A stretch of DNA of 64,000 nucleotides from Dipteris shenzhenensis (GCA_047967505.1 CM106539.1); one strand, 5' to 3'. Positions 1 to 10,563 are shown, counted from the stretch's first letter. The notes: generated by a model from the sequence alone, not told the origin. A program made the numbers and translations.

Positions 1-149
1 GATGGTCTTTGTTCTTCCTAAGCATTATGCAAGTGCATACTAATGATTTAATTAATTGAATCTTTCATTTTTAAATATCAATTGGTACATGTACTTAAGC
101 ATAGTTTCATATAATTGATGGCATTTGACACCCATCTTTAATATAGGTG

Positions 150-506
150 GTTTTTCATCTAGATCGTTTTGATCCAAGATAGTGGTACGTGATCCAAGTT
201 GCACCACGAAGTAAGCAAATTTTTGAAGATAGAGATGTGAATATGAAGATGCCACTTCCAATGTCGGATTCAATTGATCCAGATGGATTTATAGAACATA
301 TGAGCCAAGAGGAAGATGTGCATAATGACATCATACGGGAGGAAGATAGAGATTACGATATTGAGGAAGAAGATGATGATCATGAAGAATCACTCGACTT
401 TATTGAAGAAGATGATCAAGTCTATGGTGAACGTACGATGCCAGAGTACGATGATGATATAGAAGATCAACTTGGTATAGAGTTGGAGATAGACTTGTTT
501 GGCTAG
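150..506 (+). pseudogene. C-terminal remnant of a CACTA (En/Spm) TNP2-like transposase
   Basis: The frame reads DPR, a stop, then WYVIQVAPR followed by a long acidic tail rich in EED and DDD. This matches the end of the DUF4216 region of plant TNP2 transposases, where an aspartate-proline is followed by a W(K/Y)VV(I)QV strand and a variable acidic tail. An in-frame TAG at 180-182 sits where a Gly or Trp codon would be expected, and a stop at 144-146 interrupts the reading further upstream, so the copy is dead. The open part runs from 183 to the TAG near 504. Subterminal-type repeats start 160 bp downstream, as expected at a CACTA 3' end. TNP2 catalyses excision and integration of the element; only its tail is present. 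Family assignment rests on motif order and context. Confidence 0.5.
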
Positions 507-659
507 ACTTGGCTCAGGATGAAACCAAGTCTCAAACGTGGACATGAATATATGAGCTTCAAACTTGATGTACATGCTCTTATACTTTTATTCTTTCAAA
601 GGATTAAACATGAATGAAAAGAAAATTTTTTTGTCATTGGGTAAAACTATCTTTAAAGG

Positions 660-860
660 TCGGTATGGGGAAAAAAACACTCTGTAAAACATCGCTATAT
701 AACGACCTTATACAAGTCTGGCAAGTGTCGCTATATAGCAACACTTTTATATAGTGACGTTTATAAAAGTGTCGCTATATAACGATACTTTTTAAGCCCG
801 CTTTGCATACCGATGATTAGCACCCCACGTGCACTAAACGTCGATGCTTAATCATCGGAA
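660..860. repeat. Subterminal repeat cluster and hairpin at a CACTA 3' end
   Basis: The ten-base core TCGCTATATA occurs directly at 692-701, 728-737 and 772-781, and a related inverted form (TATATAGTGAC) lies at 749-759. An imperfect inverted repeat follows: CCGATGATTAGCA at 810-822 against TGCTTAATCATCGG at 845-858, with the palindrome CACGTG in the loop. Clustered short repeats of this kind are where CACTA TnpA proteins bind. Gypsy sequence begins immediately after. I could not identify an exact CACTA terminus. Confidence 0.45.
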
Positions 861-866
861 TAAGGT

Positions 867-1740
867 CCGTGTGTAGAAGTGATTGGCCCTTGAACAAGGT
901 AACTATAAGAGATGAATGCCCACTTCCTCGTCTTGACGACATTCTAGATTCCCTAGCACATTCCAAATTCTTTACAACACTTGATCGGAAGTCTCAATAC
1001 TGACAGATTCTAGTAAGTCTTAAAGATCAACCAAAGACTACCTTTCGTACACCATTTGGGCTCTACCAATTTAATATAATGCCTTTCGGATTAAATAATG
1101 CTCGAGCCACTTTTCAACGTGTTATGAATTTTGTATTACATGATTTGATAATCCAAGAGAAGGTCTTAGTCTATTTAGATGATGTTCTCATCCGGAAGAC
1201 CACAAGGACGTTATTTTGCAGGTCCTCCATCAATTCCAGAAATTCAATCTCAAGCTGAATCGTGTCAAGTGCCCCCATACTAAATTGAAATACTTGGGAT
1301 TCATAATTGCTAGCATTTGACCAGATCCAGCCATAGTCAAAGCATTGCAGAAATTCAAGCCTCCAACAAACGTCAAGCAATTACAGAGATTCTTGGGGAT
1401 GGCTGGATTTAGCTCGCCATTCATGCCAGAATTATCAATGTTGACAGCCTCATTACGAAATCTAATGCAGAAAAGCACTAAGTTCGTTTGGGATGCTAAG
1501 TGTCAAGATGCATTTCTTAAAACAAAAGAACTTTTAAAGGAGGATGCCCTACTCAGACATCCAGATTTATCAAAGCAGTTCGTGATTCGCACTGATGCGT
1601 CATCTGATGGGTTGGGTGCAGTTCTATTACAACATGATGAACAAAACAATTTACGACCAATCGTCTACCTAAGCAGGTCTCTAACACACCAAGAAAAGAA
1701 CTACATAGCCACTGAGCTTGAGTGTCTGGCAGTGGTATGG
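867..1740 (+). pseudogene. Gypsy reverse transcriptase-RNase H fragment
   Basis: Recognisable RT blocks are LNKVTIRDECPLPRLDDIL near 890, TPFGLYQFNIMPFGLNNA near 1050-1100, and the catalytic YLDD box near 1175 (VLVYLDDVLI). The thumb/connection region PPTNVKQLQRFLGMAGF follows from 1360. The RNase H start is seen as FVIRTDASSDGLGAVLLQ around 1580 and the ELECLAVVWAI block near 1715-1740. Lesions include a stop in the block after TTLDRKSQY (about 1002), a frameshift after the YLDD box near 1200 and a stop at about 1318. It would have copied element RNA into DNA. RNase H breaks off at about 1740, where integrase sequence begins directly. Confidence 0.88.
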
Positions 1741-2459
1741 GCGATCCATACTGCCGCATGGATGCCCAGAGCAAATTCTCTCCGACCAAGGAAAATTTTT
1801 CAAATCAGAAGTAATTCGAATCCTGGCAGACAGACTGAATGTATTACAACAGTTTGCAAGTGCCTACCACCCTGACTGTAACGGGCTCACCGAGAGATTG
1901 AATAGAACTATCAACCTAATGATGGCCATGTATGTTGACACAAATTGGGACGTAAGCCTTCCATACATTGTAGCGGCATACAACACTGCTATTCAAGAAT
2001 CAACTCGAATAAGTCCCTTTGAAGCCTTATATGGCCGCCCTCCAAAGTTCCCTGCAGAAATCGGCATCATTGAATCAGATCAGATCAAGCATAGAGAAGC
2101 ACGTCAATGGGCTGATTATCTTCAGAGCTCTCCGACTTTCCTTCGCCAAAATGCAGCAGAGTACCTTCGACGTGCTTAGGGAAAACAGCGACAGCTCTAC
2201 AACAGCCGCCATCAACTGACCAGCTTTTCAAAAGGAGATTTGGTAATGGTCAACTACCCGGTCAGAAAAAAAGGATTGGCAGAAAAACTCCCTGCCAAAT
2301 GGATAGGACCATATCAAGTCCTTCGACCTATGGGAAGCACCACCTATGAACTGCTCCGCTGTAGCCAAAATCACCGCCAAACGAAGACAACAGCGCCTAT
2401 CTCCCGAATGAAACCTTTTCATTCCAGATCGGTTTTTCTTTCTCAAGGGAGGGAAGACG
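1741..2459 (+). pseudogene. Gypsy integrase catalytic core (C-terminal half) and C-terminal domain
   Basis: The reading starts at LPHGCPEQILSDQGKFF, which holds the second catalytic Asp. It continues through AYHPDCNGLTERLNRTINL, with the catalytic Glu in the TER context, and YNTAIQESTRISPFEALYGR. The zinc-binding HHCC domain and the first catalytic Asp are absent because of the deletion that joins it to RNase H. After a frame break near 2175-2235 the C-terminal beta-barrel domain follows (GDLVMVNYPVRKKGLAEKL and KWIGPYQVLRPMGSTTYEL). No chromodomain is visible before the probable polypurine tract. Confidence 0.88.
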
Positions 2460-3840
2460 TGACGGCTCATCAGTCCACGCAAGCAGATGACTCAGCAGCT
2501 CAGCAGTCCACGGAATCAGATGTACGTTGCCTCCAATTCTTGATGTAACCCAACGGTTCTAGCCGTTGTAACTTCGGGGATAAACTCCCCTGAATGGAAG
2601 AGGAAGACCAGCTTTTTGGTCTGGCCTGCTCCCTCAAATCCGTCGTCTTCTTGCTTTGATCGCTCCTTAGTCTAGCTCTTCTTGTTGACGTTAATCTGTG
2701 CTCTGACGTAGTTGTTACGATATGGCTATAGCTGTGGGTGCAGCGCTTTGATGGACGTGTGGTTTGCAGCTGCTATTGGTGGAGGTGTCTCAGAGACAGT
2801 CTCCCTTAGATGCTCGTGGTCCGTGTTGGATGGTGGAGCGTCGTTGTTGTGATTTGAGCTTGTGGCACGGACGGGGTAGCCTTGGTCGTCAGTGCAAGGA
2901 GATGGTTGGTCTGCTGGTCGAGCCTTGGAGTATGGGCTGGTTGGAGATATTGAATGCATTTGTACCGCATTGTAGGTGACTGACGCCCGAGTGGACTGTG
3001 GATGGAGAAGCGCTCCATTGCTAAAGGAATTGAGGCCTCGTTCAAGCTTTTGTCGTAGGGGCCATCGAGATAGGGAGCCGTTATGGAAGTCACCTGTGTC
3101 TAGTCGTGGCTGTAGATAGTGCTAGGTCGTTTGTTGGCACTGCCGTTTCAGTGGCGAAGTATTGGTCGTGTGGGCGGCTTTACCCACCATTGAGAGCTTT
3201 AAGCTCCCTCTCTCTCGCTCACACACAGAAGAGTTACAGTATGGAGGACTCTCACAAGAAGATTTCTCTCTCGGATCTTTCTTTCTCACGAATCTCATGC
3301 GTTACAACTATCTTTTCTTTCTCTTAGAGCTACATATCCTCTCTCTCAAAGCAATGAGATCTCTCCCTATCTCTCACTCAATAAAGGAGAACTCAAGCTA
3401 ATTCTCTCTTTCTCTCAACAACGGAAATTCTTAAGCAGAAATTTCCTTTCAAATGGGTAGAATTGAACGAAATTTCTCTCGATGGAAGAGAATGAAATGA
3501 ACTGACAATCACTCAAGCACTCAAGCACTCTCAATCACTCTCTCACACTCTCACTGATGGCACCTCAACAGAAGGCAAAACCATGAGCTCTCATACCATG
3601 AACAAATATGGAGAGGGGAGAGAAGAGTGGAGATGAGGAGACACGGCACAGCTATAGAGCACACCACAAATCGCTAACTGTACACTAGATTTAGTTGAAA
3701 GTAAAGAATGTATGCAAACCCTTTAGGGTTAGCATTAAGATTAGGGTTTTCAACCCTTTCCTTTTTAGCACTCTTTTGCGTTAGTGCTATGCACATATGA
3801 TAACAAGATGTTGGAATGAATCCTCAACAGAATGATCACT
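2459..3840 (+). other. Non-coding stretch, probably gypsy 3' LTR plus flanking repeats
   Basis: Sequence after the purine tract starts TGACGGCTCATCAG and has no convincing ORF. A CT-rich stretch lies at 3200-3420 and (ACTC)-rich repeats at 3505-3555. The segment CTCTCATACCA near 3588-3598 resembles the complement of a copia tRNA-Met primer binding site, which might mark a second, minus-strand LTR boundary. I could not find a matching second LTR, so the right end of the gypsy LTR is undefined. Confidence 0.3.
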
Positions 3841-3899
3841 ATTGCGGGCCTCTAAGAGGTAAACCAAGGGAAGAGTTTAGACCAATGGTAGATGTAAGC

Positions 3900-4140
3900 A
3901 AGGTGACTTTGTCTTGATGAGGCCATCAAACCCTGTTTACCCCATATGGCTTGGGTTGCCTAATCAATTGTTGAGATGGATGCTACATCTCCTAACTTCA
4001 AGAAATTATTAATTCAATATTGGGCACCATTGGTTAAGAGAAAAGGCCTTAATGATGTAGATGTCTACGTTGATTGTTGGAACAAGTATTGGGTAGAGAA
4101 TAGGCAAAATCCATAGGTATGGGAGTGTATTGATGCAGTG
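3900..4140 (+). pseudogene. Unassigned coding remnant split by the CACTA insertion
   Basis: One frame reads LDEAIKPCLPHMAWVA, a stop, then a clean run including KKLLIQYWAPLVKRKGLND and VYVDCWNKYWVENRQNP, a stop, and VWECIDAVV. The composition looks like real protein, and the two stops fall at codons one C-to-T change from CAA/CAG-type codons. Coding-like sequence (VCVKAQEVLLGIGA, FLLDNVNLPNYEHKC) resumes at 7820-7920, beyond the right end of the CACTA element. The two parts may be one older mobile-element gene interrupted by it. I do not recognise the family. Confidence 0.3.
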
Positions 4141-4164
4141 GTCTAGTTGCACAACAAGACAAAG

Positions 4165-4450
4165 CACCTACAGACGAGCACATACACGCGTTTACTCAAC
4201 TAAAAAAAACTTATGGACTTGTTTATTTACACGTTTATTTGTGCGTCTAGAAACCCGCATCTAAAGGCGTGTCTATATAGCAGACAGACGCGCATATAGA
4301 CGCGTAAATAGACGCTCTACTAGAAAATTTAAAAAACAGACAGACGTATCCTTAACACATTTATAAACGCATTTATAAACGCGCAAATAGACGCCCCTCG
4401 AACAAACAGACGCATATATAGACGCGTTTATAGACGGCCTGATAGACATG
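4165..4450. repeat. Left subterminal repeats of the CACTA element
   Basis: Variants of AGACGCG, GCGTCTA and TATAGACGC recur at least a dozen times in 285 bases, in both orientations, for example CGCATATAGACGCG near 4288-4301 and GCATATATAGACGCG near 4411-4425. The same core is clustered at the other end of the element (7515-7740). Repeats of this kind are TnpA binding sites in characterised CACTA elements; here that is inferred. Confidence 0.6.
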
Positions 4451-4884
4451 CTACATAATATTTTTTAAATTTTGTGTGTTTGAACAGAATGCTATGTATG
4501 TTGTGTATGCTATGTAGTTATAGGAATCCCATTTCCACATTGTGTAATTCAATTCTTACAGCCAACCGCATTTTAATTAGTACTCTTGCAAGCACGTCTA
4601 TAGCCGACAATTACAATTTCAAATAAAACATTACAACTCCAAAATGTGTAGTTCACAGGGCATTAATTGATAGAACGTTGCACAAGAAAATTAAAAGCCA
4701 AAAAAATAAAAAGAGTGTATTTAAATTCATAGCTCAAAAAGTGCTTGTATGTACATATAGCACGAAGCTAAGCCACGTCCTGTGGCTTTAAGTACAAAAA
4801 ATAAGAGGAGTGTATACACAAGAGGCACGAAGCTAAGCTAGTGGCTTTAAGTACAAAAAAGAGTAGCTAGCACTACTTCTACGA

Positions 4885-5815
4885 CTAATCTAAGTTTTCC
4901 ACATCCTCGCTCCCTTCTGCGCTCCCTTCTCCGCCTCCTTCTTCCTCGTCTTCTTGTGCAAGGGCCTGTAAACAAGGGACAACATATATTAATGTATGAA
5001 AAATCAAATCTTTACTTATAATATTAACATTATTTAATTACTTTCAAATACCTCGGGGGGCGCTCCAATAGCCCAGGTATACTGCTCCTCAATAATCAAC
5101 CCGTCATTATAGAAGTGCTTCCATGTATCTCCTCTGCGATGGTGGCAGTGGAAGGCTGTCTCGATAGGAGTAGGGTACCTGCCCACGATATCAAGCTACA
5201 AGATGACACAATTTGCGGAGGGGTTAGTACAAAGAAACAACCTCCTAATAAACTACATAAACAATATAATTTGAGATCGATACTTACAAATTGGGCCTCC
5301 CATGATTCAATACCCCCTGCTTCAAAATGCACGCTTCCATATTGCTCCATTTGGATCCTTCGTGTCTCCACGTGCTGCAGATTGGGTTCCTCTCTCGCTG
5401 ACTTCATTGCTTTCTTCCACTCATGTTTGTGAGCAGTGTGGGGCGGGCCCGTTGGTGGTTGACCTCCCTCGAGTCTGACAAGCTCCGCTAGTGCCTGCCT
5501 CTTAAGCGAAGATCTTTTATTACCAAGTATCATAACAATCTTTGACTCGGCCTATTTATCTTTGAACTGAACATTAGGGGGGTTATGATTCCTAGAGCGA
5601 ACAGCATCGAGGGTCTTATCAGCCAACCTCTTTGGATGGTCTTTGTAGTAGATAAAGCAATCTGTGTAATTGTTAGCAATTATAGAGCGCATGAAGGCCA
5701 TGATGTCCTTCCCCCATGCATCCATCAAGATGCCTCTTGTCTGAGTAATGTCATAGTAGATCATACCATCACCTAGAGGCATGTCTAAATCATCTGAATC
5801 ATCCTCGTCTCCGAG
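4885..5815 (-). pseudogene. Multi-exon CACTA TnpA-like accessory protein gene
   Basis: Three exons are visible: 5288-5815 (first seen), 5052-5195 and 4885-4965 (last). The introns 5196-5287 and 4966-5051 begin GTAAGT and GTATTT, end in TAG and CAG, and both are phase 0. The middle exon encodes exactly 48 codons and the last 27 including the TAG stop. The protein has an acidic start (GDEDDSDDLDMPLGDG), a conserved-looking block (GILMDAWGKDIMAFMRSIIA), and a basic helical block whose RLEGGQPPTGPP resembles the GxxPT signature of Ptta/En/Spm transposase-associated proteins (PF03004 type). It ends in an acidic EEEGGGEGSAEGSEDVENLD tail. An in-frame TAG at 5552-5554 and a frame change upstream, where Pro/Ser-rich sequence lies at 5785-5970, argue for a pseudogene. 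TnpA proteins bind subterminal repeats. The family assignment is inference. Confidence 0.45.
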
Positions 5816-6119
5816 CTAGTACGCTCGCCACTCATAGCTGGAGACTGAACGGGACTACATGGACCACTCGTAGCTGAAGAACCGAGTCTCAACTGCACAA
5901 GAGTACGCCGATGGCTCTGTGAGGTAGAAGGGCCTCTTGACGGCATGGGGGAAGGAGCATAGGACGGCATGGGGGAAGGGGCTTGGCTGTGTTGACTCCA
6001 CTGGGGTAATCTCAGCTGGTGTGGGGTTGGGGTGGTTTGGAGTTTGTAGTGCTGACTCCTAGGGGGTGTTTAGAGTACCCGTCATGTAGCCGTATAACTC
6101 CCCAGGACTGGGAGGGTGC

Positions 6120-6480
6120 TCCAAAAGGTTATTTAATCCCAAAAGATGGTCTCCCGAAGATCAGGTGAGCTTGAAGAGCTTCCTGGCCGCATGATGAACT
6201 GGAAAAAAGAAAAAAAGAAGATTATTGATGAGCTGAGAAGAGAAAAAGAAGAGAAAAAGAGCAAAAAAGAGAGAAGGGCCCTCTTTCGTATACACCACGG
6301 ATCTCATGTGCCATACCCTCACTATCTAAGAGCACTTCCAAAGAATATTCATGTGGATTAGCTACTTGACAAAATGGAGAAAGCAGAGAAAGACGAGGGG
6401 ATGCATATCACAATGGAAGAATAGGAGTATGCTAGGGGATGCATGAGCAAGGTCGATATATAGAATGTTATGCATAAGTT
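6120..6480 (+). other. Inner part of CACTA element, weak lysine-rich ORF
   Basis: The open frame at 6146-6361 encodes a highly charged KKEKKKI and EEKKSKKERR stretch followed by HHGSHVPYPHYLRALP. It lies directly upstream of the DUF4216 remnant on the same strand and could be a degraded middle piece of TNP2, but nothing in it is diagnostic. Confidence 0.2.
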
Positions 6481-6539
6481 AGGAGCTTTTAATAATTTAG
6501 ATTGCTTATTTAATTGATTTTGTCTTGGTGTAGTGCACT

Positions 6540-7320
6540 ATGTTCAATGCTATATGGTGTGAGGGCAAGCATTTTCAAACACAACGGATTGATAAGAGAA
6601 ACACACAAGATTGCGGCATCATTGCCGGCTTTAAGGGAGCCAATGGAGCCATGGATGATTATTGTGACATAATCCAAGATATTATTGAGCTTGACTTTCG
6701 ACGCTTCTTTGTATATGTTTTGGATGTAAAGTGGTTTAAGGACGTGGTGGAAAGAGGCCCTAATGCAATAATCAAACGCCATGCAAGTGGCTTTGTAACT
6801 ATTGACTCCACAAAGTTTTGGCAAAGTAAGGAGGACACACTAGTATTACTGCAACAATGTGAACATGTACTGTACACACATATAAAAATACTCACTTTTA
6901 AATATTTGATACCTTCGATGCAAGGAAAATAACATGATTGTATTTGTGTTTGAATTAGGTTGTCTATTAACCAATGGTGGATAATAATAGATGGTGGCAT
7001 ATCATACCTATTATGCCGCATTCCAAAGTGATGTATAGTACATTTACTAATATGGAGCATATGGAGGATGATCATGGCCATGGAGGTGATGATGACCGTG
7101 ATACAAGAGAGGAGGATGATCATGAGATAGGAGATACAGATATTAAGGCCATTACTCGTGAGGACGAGAGCCTACCATTGGTGATGCTGATTTCGATGAG
7201 CACATGAGTAGCACAAGTAGTAGTGGGTTGAATGTATTTGTAGATCCAAACACTTGTTTGGATTTTGAAGTAGATAGTTTGGCAAGGGTTTATCTCATTG
7301 AGGATGAGATTGAACCGTAG
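6540..7320 (+). pseudogene. CACTA TNP2 transposase C-terminus (DUF4216 region) with an intron
   Basis: The first exon reads CEGKHFQTQRIDKRNTQDCG, DDYCDIIQDIIELDF and VLDVKWFKDVVERGP. This is the DUF4216 pattern of plant TNP2: a (Y/H)F-T-x-x-x-(K/R)xTQnsG start, a DYYGvl-DIIELDY strand and a WFDV strand. An intron at 6867-6958 (GT to AG, phase 0, 92 bp) separates it from VVY, a TAA stop at 6968-6970, then PMVDNNRWWHIIPIMP and an acidic tail (DDHGHGGDDDRDTREEDD). The tail resembles that of the first CACTA remnant (150-506). The catalytic N-terminal part of TNP2 is absent, and the TAA plus later frame loss show the copy is dead. Confidence 0.6.
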
Positions 7321-7514
7321 CCCATCATTGATATTGGCAAAACTATTTTACATATTGTCTCATTCTCCTCACCTCACTTAATTTTTGTATATGTGGGTTT
7401 GCAAAAAAGCATTGATGTTTTTGTTAAAATTATGTGCTTTGATAATCATGGGCAATGCTTGGAAAGCAGTGATGTATACCAAAATCTCAGTTTCTGTATT
7501 CTCTGTTTTGCATC

Positions 7515-7740
7515 TAAATACGCGTCTAATTCTCAGTGTAGACGCACTAATGGACGTGCTAATACACGTGCAAATAGACGCACTGACAGACGTAGTGTTA
7601 GATAGGCCCATATTTTCTCAGTGTAGACGTGCTAATAGATGTGTCAATACATGCGCTATTAGACGCGCCCGTAATTTCTCTATTCAAGCAATGCCTATAG
7701 ATGCACCTGCTATTTTGCGCGTCTATCAAGTGCATCTATA
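7515..7740. repeat. Right subterminal repeats of the CACTA element
   Basis: The stretch contains repeated GTAGACGCACTAAT, CGCGTCTAAT, ATTAGACGCGCC and GCGCGTCTATC-type units, in both orientations, sharing the GACGCG core with 4165-4450. It ends at the right terminal inverted repeat. Confidence 0.6.
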
Positions 7741-7761
7741 GTTGCTTTGTGTTGTATTGTG

Positions 7762-9240
7762 GACGTCAAAGTCCATAAATCAACCCAAGAAGATTAAGAT
7801 TCCACATAATGTATGTGTCAAAGCACAAGAAGTCTTGCTTGGTATTGGAGCATAGAAAATGGTGATGATCAATTTTCTCCTTGACAATGTCAATCTCCCA
7901 AACTACGAGCATAAATGTAATATGTTCTCTCATATGTTGTTTCTGATCATTAAATTTTTTGTGATCTTTAATGATGCATAATATTACAATTTACATATCC
8001 TGAAGTCTTTCACCAATTTTGTTTCTTGTGGTTCACTTTGCATGGTGTTTATTAATACCACCAATTGGTGTTTATTAACATCGCTAGTAAATTATTAACA
8101 CCACCACTTCATGATTTTTAGACTCTATCACACTACCAAAATGCTACATTCCATTTACTATAACCAATGAAATTTTCCAAAACCAATGAAGTTTCCCATA
8201 ATCATTGGAATTTTCTAGAATCAATAAAATTTTTAATATTAGCATAATTTTCTTAATTTATAGAATTTTCGATAATCAACGACAATTTTCTCAAATGTAA
8301 TGAAACCTAACCGATTTTAAAATTCCCAAAATGCGATATTTTTTCCACTTTATCTAATATGGTGTTCTATGTCAATCTAGGGTTTTTCAAGGTTAGAAGA
8401 GACTTGAAGTTTGCTTGGTGTTTTCCCTAGGTGATACTCATTGACATGTCATTAAACATATTTTGTAACAAATTTAGGTGCATCTTGTTGTATCTTTAGC
8501 CAAACTAGAAGTGCATGACCAACCGTACTTGTAATATGTTTACATTTTGAATTTCTTTAAAGATGTATCATATAAATTGTAATGCTAGATTAAAGCCATA
8601 TATAAATGTGCTAATTTAATATTTATTTATTGATTGAATTTGATGTCCTCTAGTTTCATTTTGGGGATTTTTTGAAGGTTTATCATATGCATTGTAATGC
8701 TCGGTTAAAGGTATATACAATTTTGCTAATTTAATATTGCAGCTACTTATTACCATTTAAACATAGAATTTTAGTTGTGATATACTAATCAAGCTTTCGT
8801 ATGCTAATACCCACTCTTCTTTATATTGGCATCTTGCAATGCCACTTGAAAAGATTGAGATCTATAGTTTAATTTTGTTATGGCACATGGTTGTTAAAAC
8901 TAACATAGATTGTTCTCAACCTATTGATTACACCATTGTACCCCAAAAAATCAATATCAACTTCCACCGTTTGAACGATCTAAATATCATAGAAAATTTA
9001 TAGCTATCACATGAAGTTCAAGCTTCATATCAATTATGTAGCTAAGGGCAAAAAGGGAAGCCTCCAATGTCCCACTAATTTATCTTTATATGTGCAAATA
9101 TTTATCTGATCGCATGCTTTTGAATAGAATAGTGAATGAAAATATTAATGCCAACAACAATTAAAGTTACAAATACAATGACAGTATAAAATAAATTTTG
9201 TAAAAGAATACAAAATGGGGCACTGTATAAAAAGTATAGC
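7762..9240. other. AT-rich sequence with an imperfect direct repeat
   Basis: There is no convincing gene beyond the short coding-like remnant at 7820-7920. Two related segments, about 8563-8625 and 8677-8740, share TATCATAT-A-ATTGTAATGCT-G-TTAAAG and GCTAATTTAATATT at a spacing of 114 bp. Several AATTTTC-type short motifs recur at 8160-8300. Confidence 0.4.
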
Positions 9241-9278
9241 TATATTCATATAAAATAAAATTTCTATACAATAAGGCT

Positions 9279-10563
9279 TCAAAGCCTTTCTCTCTTCGCT
9301 AAAACACTAAGAACATCAGGCTTTGAATTCCCAAATACACTCCTAGCTCTAAACCTAGTCGATAGAGAGTCAATTCTATTATCGTTGCTGGCCAGGAACC
9401 TGGCTGTTGCCGTCAATGCCATACCTTGAAAATTGATTCCAAAGGCATTGAGGGCAGCCATGCGGTTCACCAAAATGACCCAGTAAGAATCTCATCGTAC
9501 GGCAGAAGGCAAATGTGTTCGGCATTGCACATAAAAGTCACAACACTATCTCAAAAGCATGAACATAACGCATGCCTACCTTGCAAAATGGTACATCTAA
9601 TGATTGGCAAGTATTTAATAAATTGCAAAAGTTTGTGAGAGGCAACTAGATCTGATACATATGATTGAATCAAAATGAAGAGGAGGCTTCTCATTAGACT
9701 TGCTAGTCTGAAGTGAAGACCTCAAGCTCTTCCAATTTGTAGGCTTCAAGATTTGGGTCAATGATACAAGCAAGCATCCCTGCACTGGTGAATGCTTTTT
9801 CAAGAAAATTGAAAGTGTCTTGATGCCTATATCTCTAAATTCCATTAGAAGGAAATTAAGTTTCAATATTAATTTTTCTTTTCTCACACACAAAGCATGA
9901 AATCTAAGCTCTAGCTATCCCTTGCATTGAGATTTCATATACACAATGTGATCATAGAAGGCACATTGTGTGCAGTTCTACTCTCTAGGCAATCAAATTG
10001 GTAGAGTATATTATTCATGTAATCCCTATAGTTATAAGAACCAACCAATGCCCACGTCACAGTTGACTACCTATATGCCATATTGGCAAAAAGCTGACTA
10101 CCATAAGATGGTGCAGTTTGTGTGGCTTAGATGCTCGTATATGTGCCCACATAGCTACAACAAGAAAACATGGTTGCAAAGAGATATGGCCTAATCAAAC
10201 ATGGATACAAAGAAGTGATAATGCCAAAAAAGGAATCTATTTGGCCTAGATGGAGTTGGTATGCTAAGTTCACAAAAGATAGCCTTTAGGAAATACAACC
10301 TTTCACATCATATGTAGCTGATCAAGGCGATCAGATTGGAACTTTGTTTGCTTTAGACACACCTGTTGTGCTTGACTAGGAATCTGCAATAGTATTTTAT
10401 TTCCTATCATGAAAATTGATACTTCCACCATTGAACACAAAGTTAAGGAGCACAAGGGCATCTCCACAGAGTATGCAAATAAATAATTCAAATCAACTCT
10501 GCATATGTGAACCCTAGCAAAAGTTTCACACAATAGTTTGCAACGAGTGGCAACAGGTGTCAC
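9279..10563 (-). pseudogene. Possible decayed gene of unknown family
   Basis: Several minus-strand pieces look protein-like but lie in different frames. The last, 9279-9490, ends in a stop and reads WVILVNRMAALNAFGINFQG and RIDSLSTRFRARSVFGNSKP. Another near 9700-9860 reads GMLACIIDPNLEAYKLEELE. A third, near 10303-10563, includes RVHICRVDLNYLFAYSVEMP. No splice sites linking them are convincing and I recognise no domain. It may be a decayed host gene or exon cluster; chance ORFs are possible for the middle parts. Confidence 0.25.

Larger units (their letters stand above)
863..2459 (+). mobile_element. Ty3/Gypsy retrotransposon pol remnant with internal deletion
   Basis: The order reverse transcriptase, RNase H (partial), integrase catalytic core (partial), integrase C-terminus is the Ty3/Gypsy order. 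Gag, protease and the first part of RT are missing on the left, where CACTA sequence abuts. A purine-rich tract at about 2446-2458 precedes a TG that could start the 3' LTR. Stops, frameshifts and one large deletion show the copy is inactive. Confidence 0.85.
4150..7761. mobile_element. CACTA (En/Spm) DNA transposon with similar ends and two convergent gene remnants
   Basis: The left end CACAACAAGACAAAGCACC (4150-4168) and the reverse complement of the right end (CACAATACAACACAAAGCAAC, ending at 7761) align over about 28 bases with a 2-base gap, and inward of the gap about 18 of 22 positions match. Both ends carry dense AGACGCG/GCGTCTA-type repeats. Inside are a minus-strand TnpA-like gene and a plus-strand DUF4216 region, the two expected CACTA proteins. 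The flanking trinucleotides (TTG and GAC) do not match, so the exact ends or the target duplication are uncertain. It is much shorter than autonomous elements (usually above 8 kb) because most of TNP2 is missing. Confidence 0.6.

Noticed and set aside
3585-3600. Possible copia primer binding site complement (CTCTCATACCA)
   Set aside because: One mismatch in the core and no paired LTRs found, so not listed as an element.
7378-7741. Overlapping Cys/Ile-rich frames on both strands
   Set aside because: They fall in the CACTA subterminal repeats and derive from the GACGCG units.
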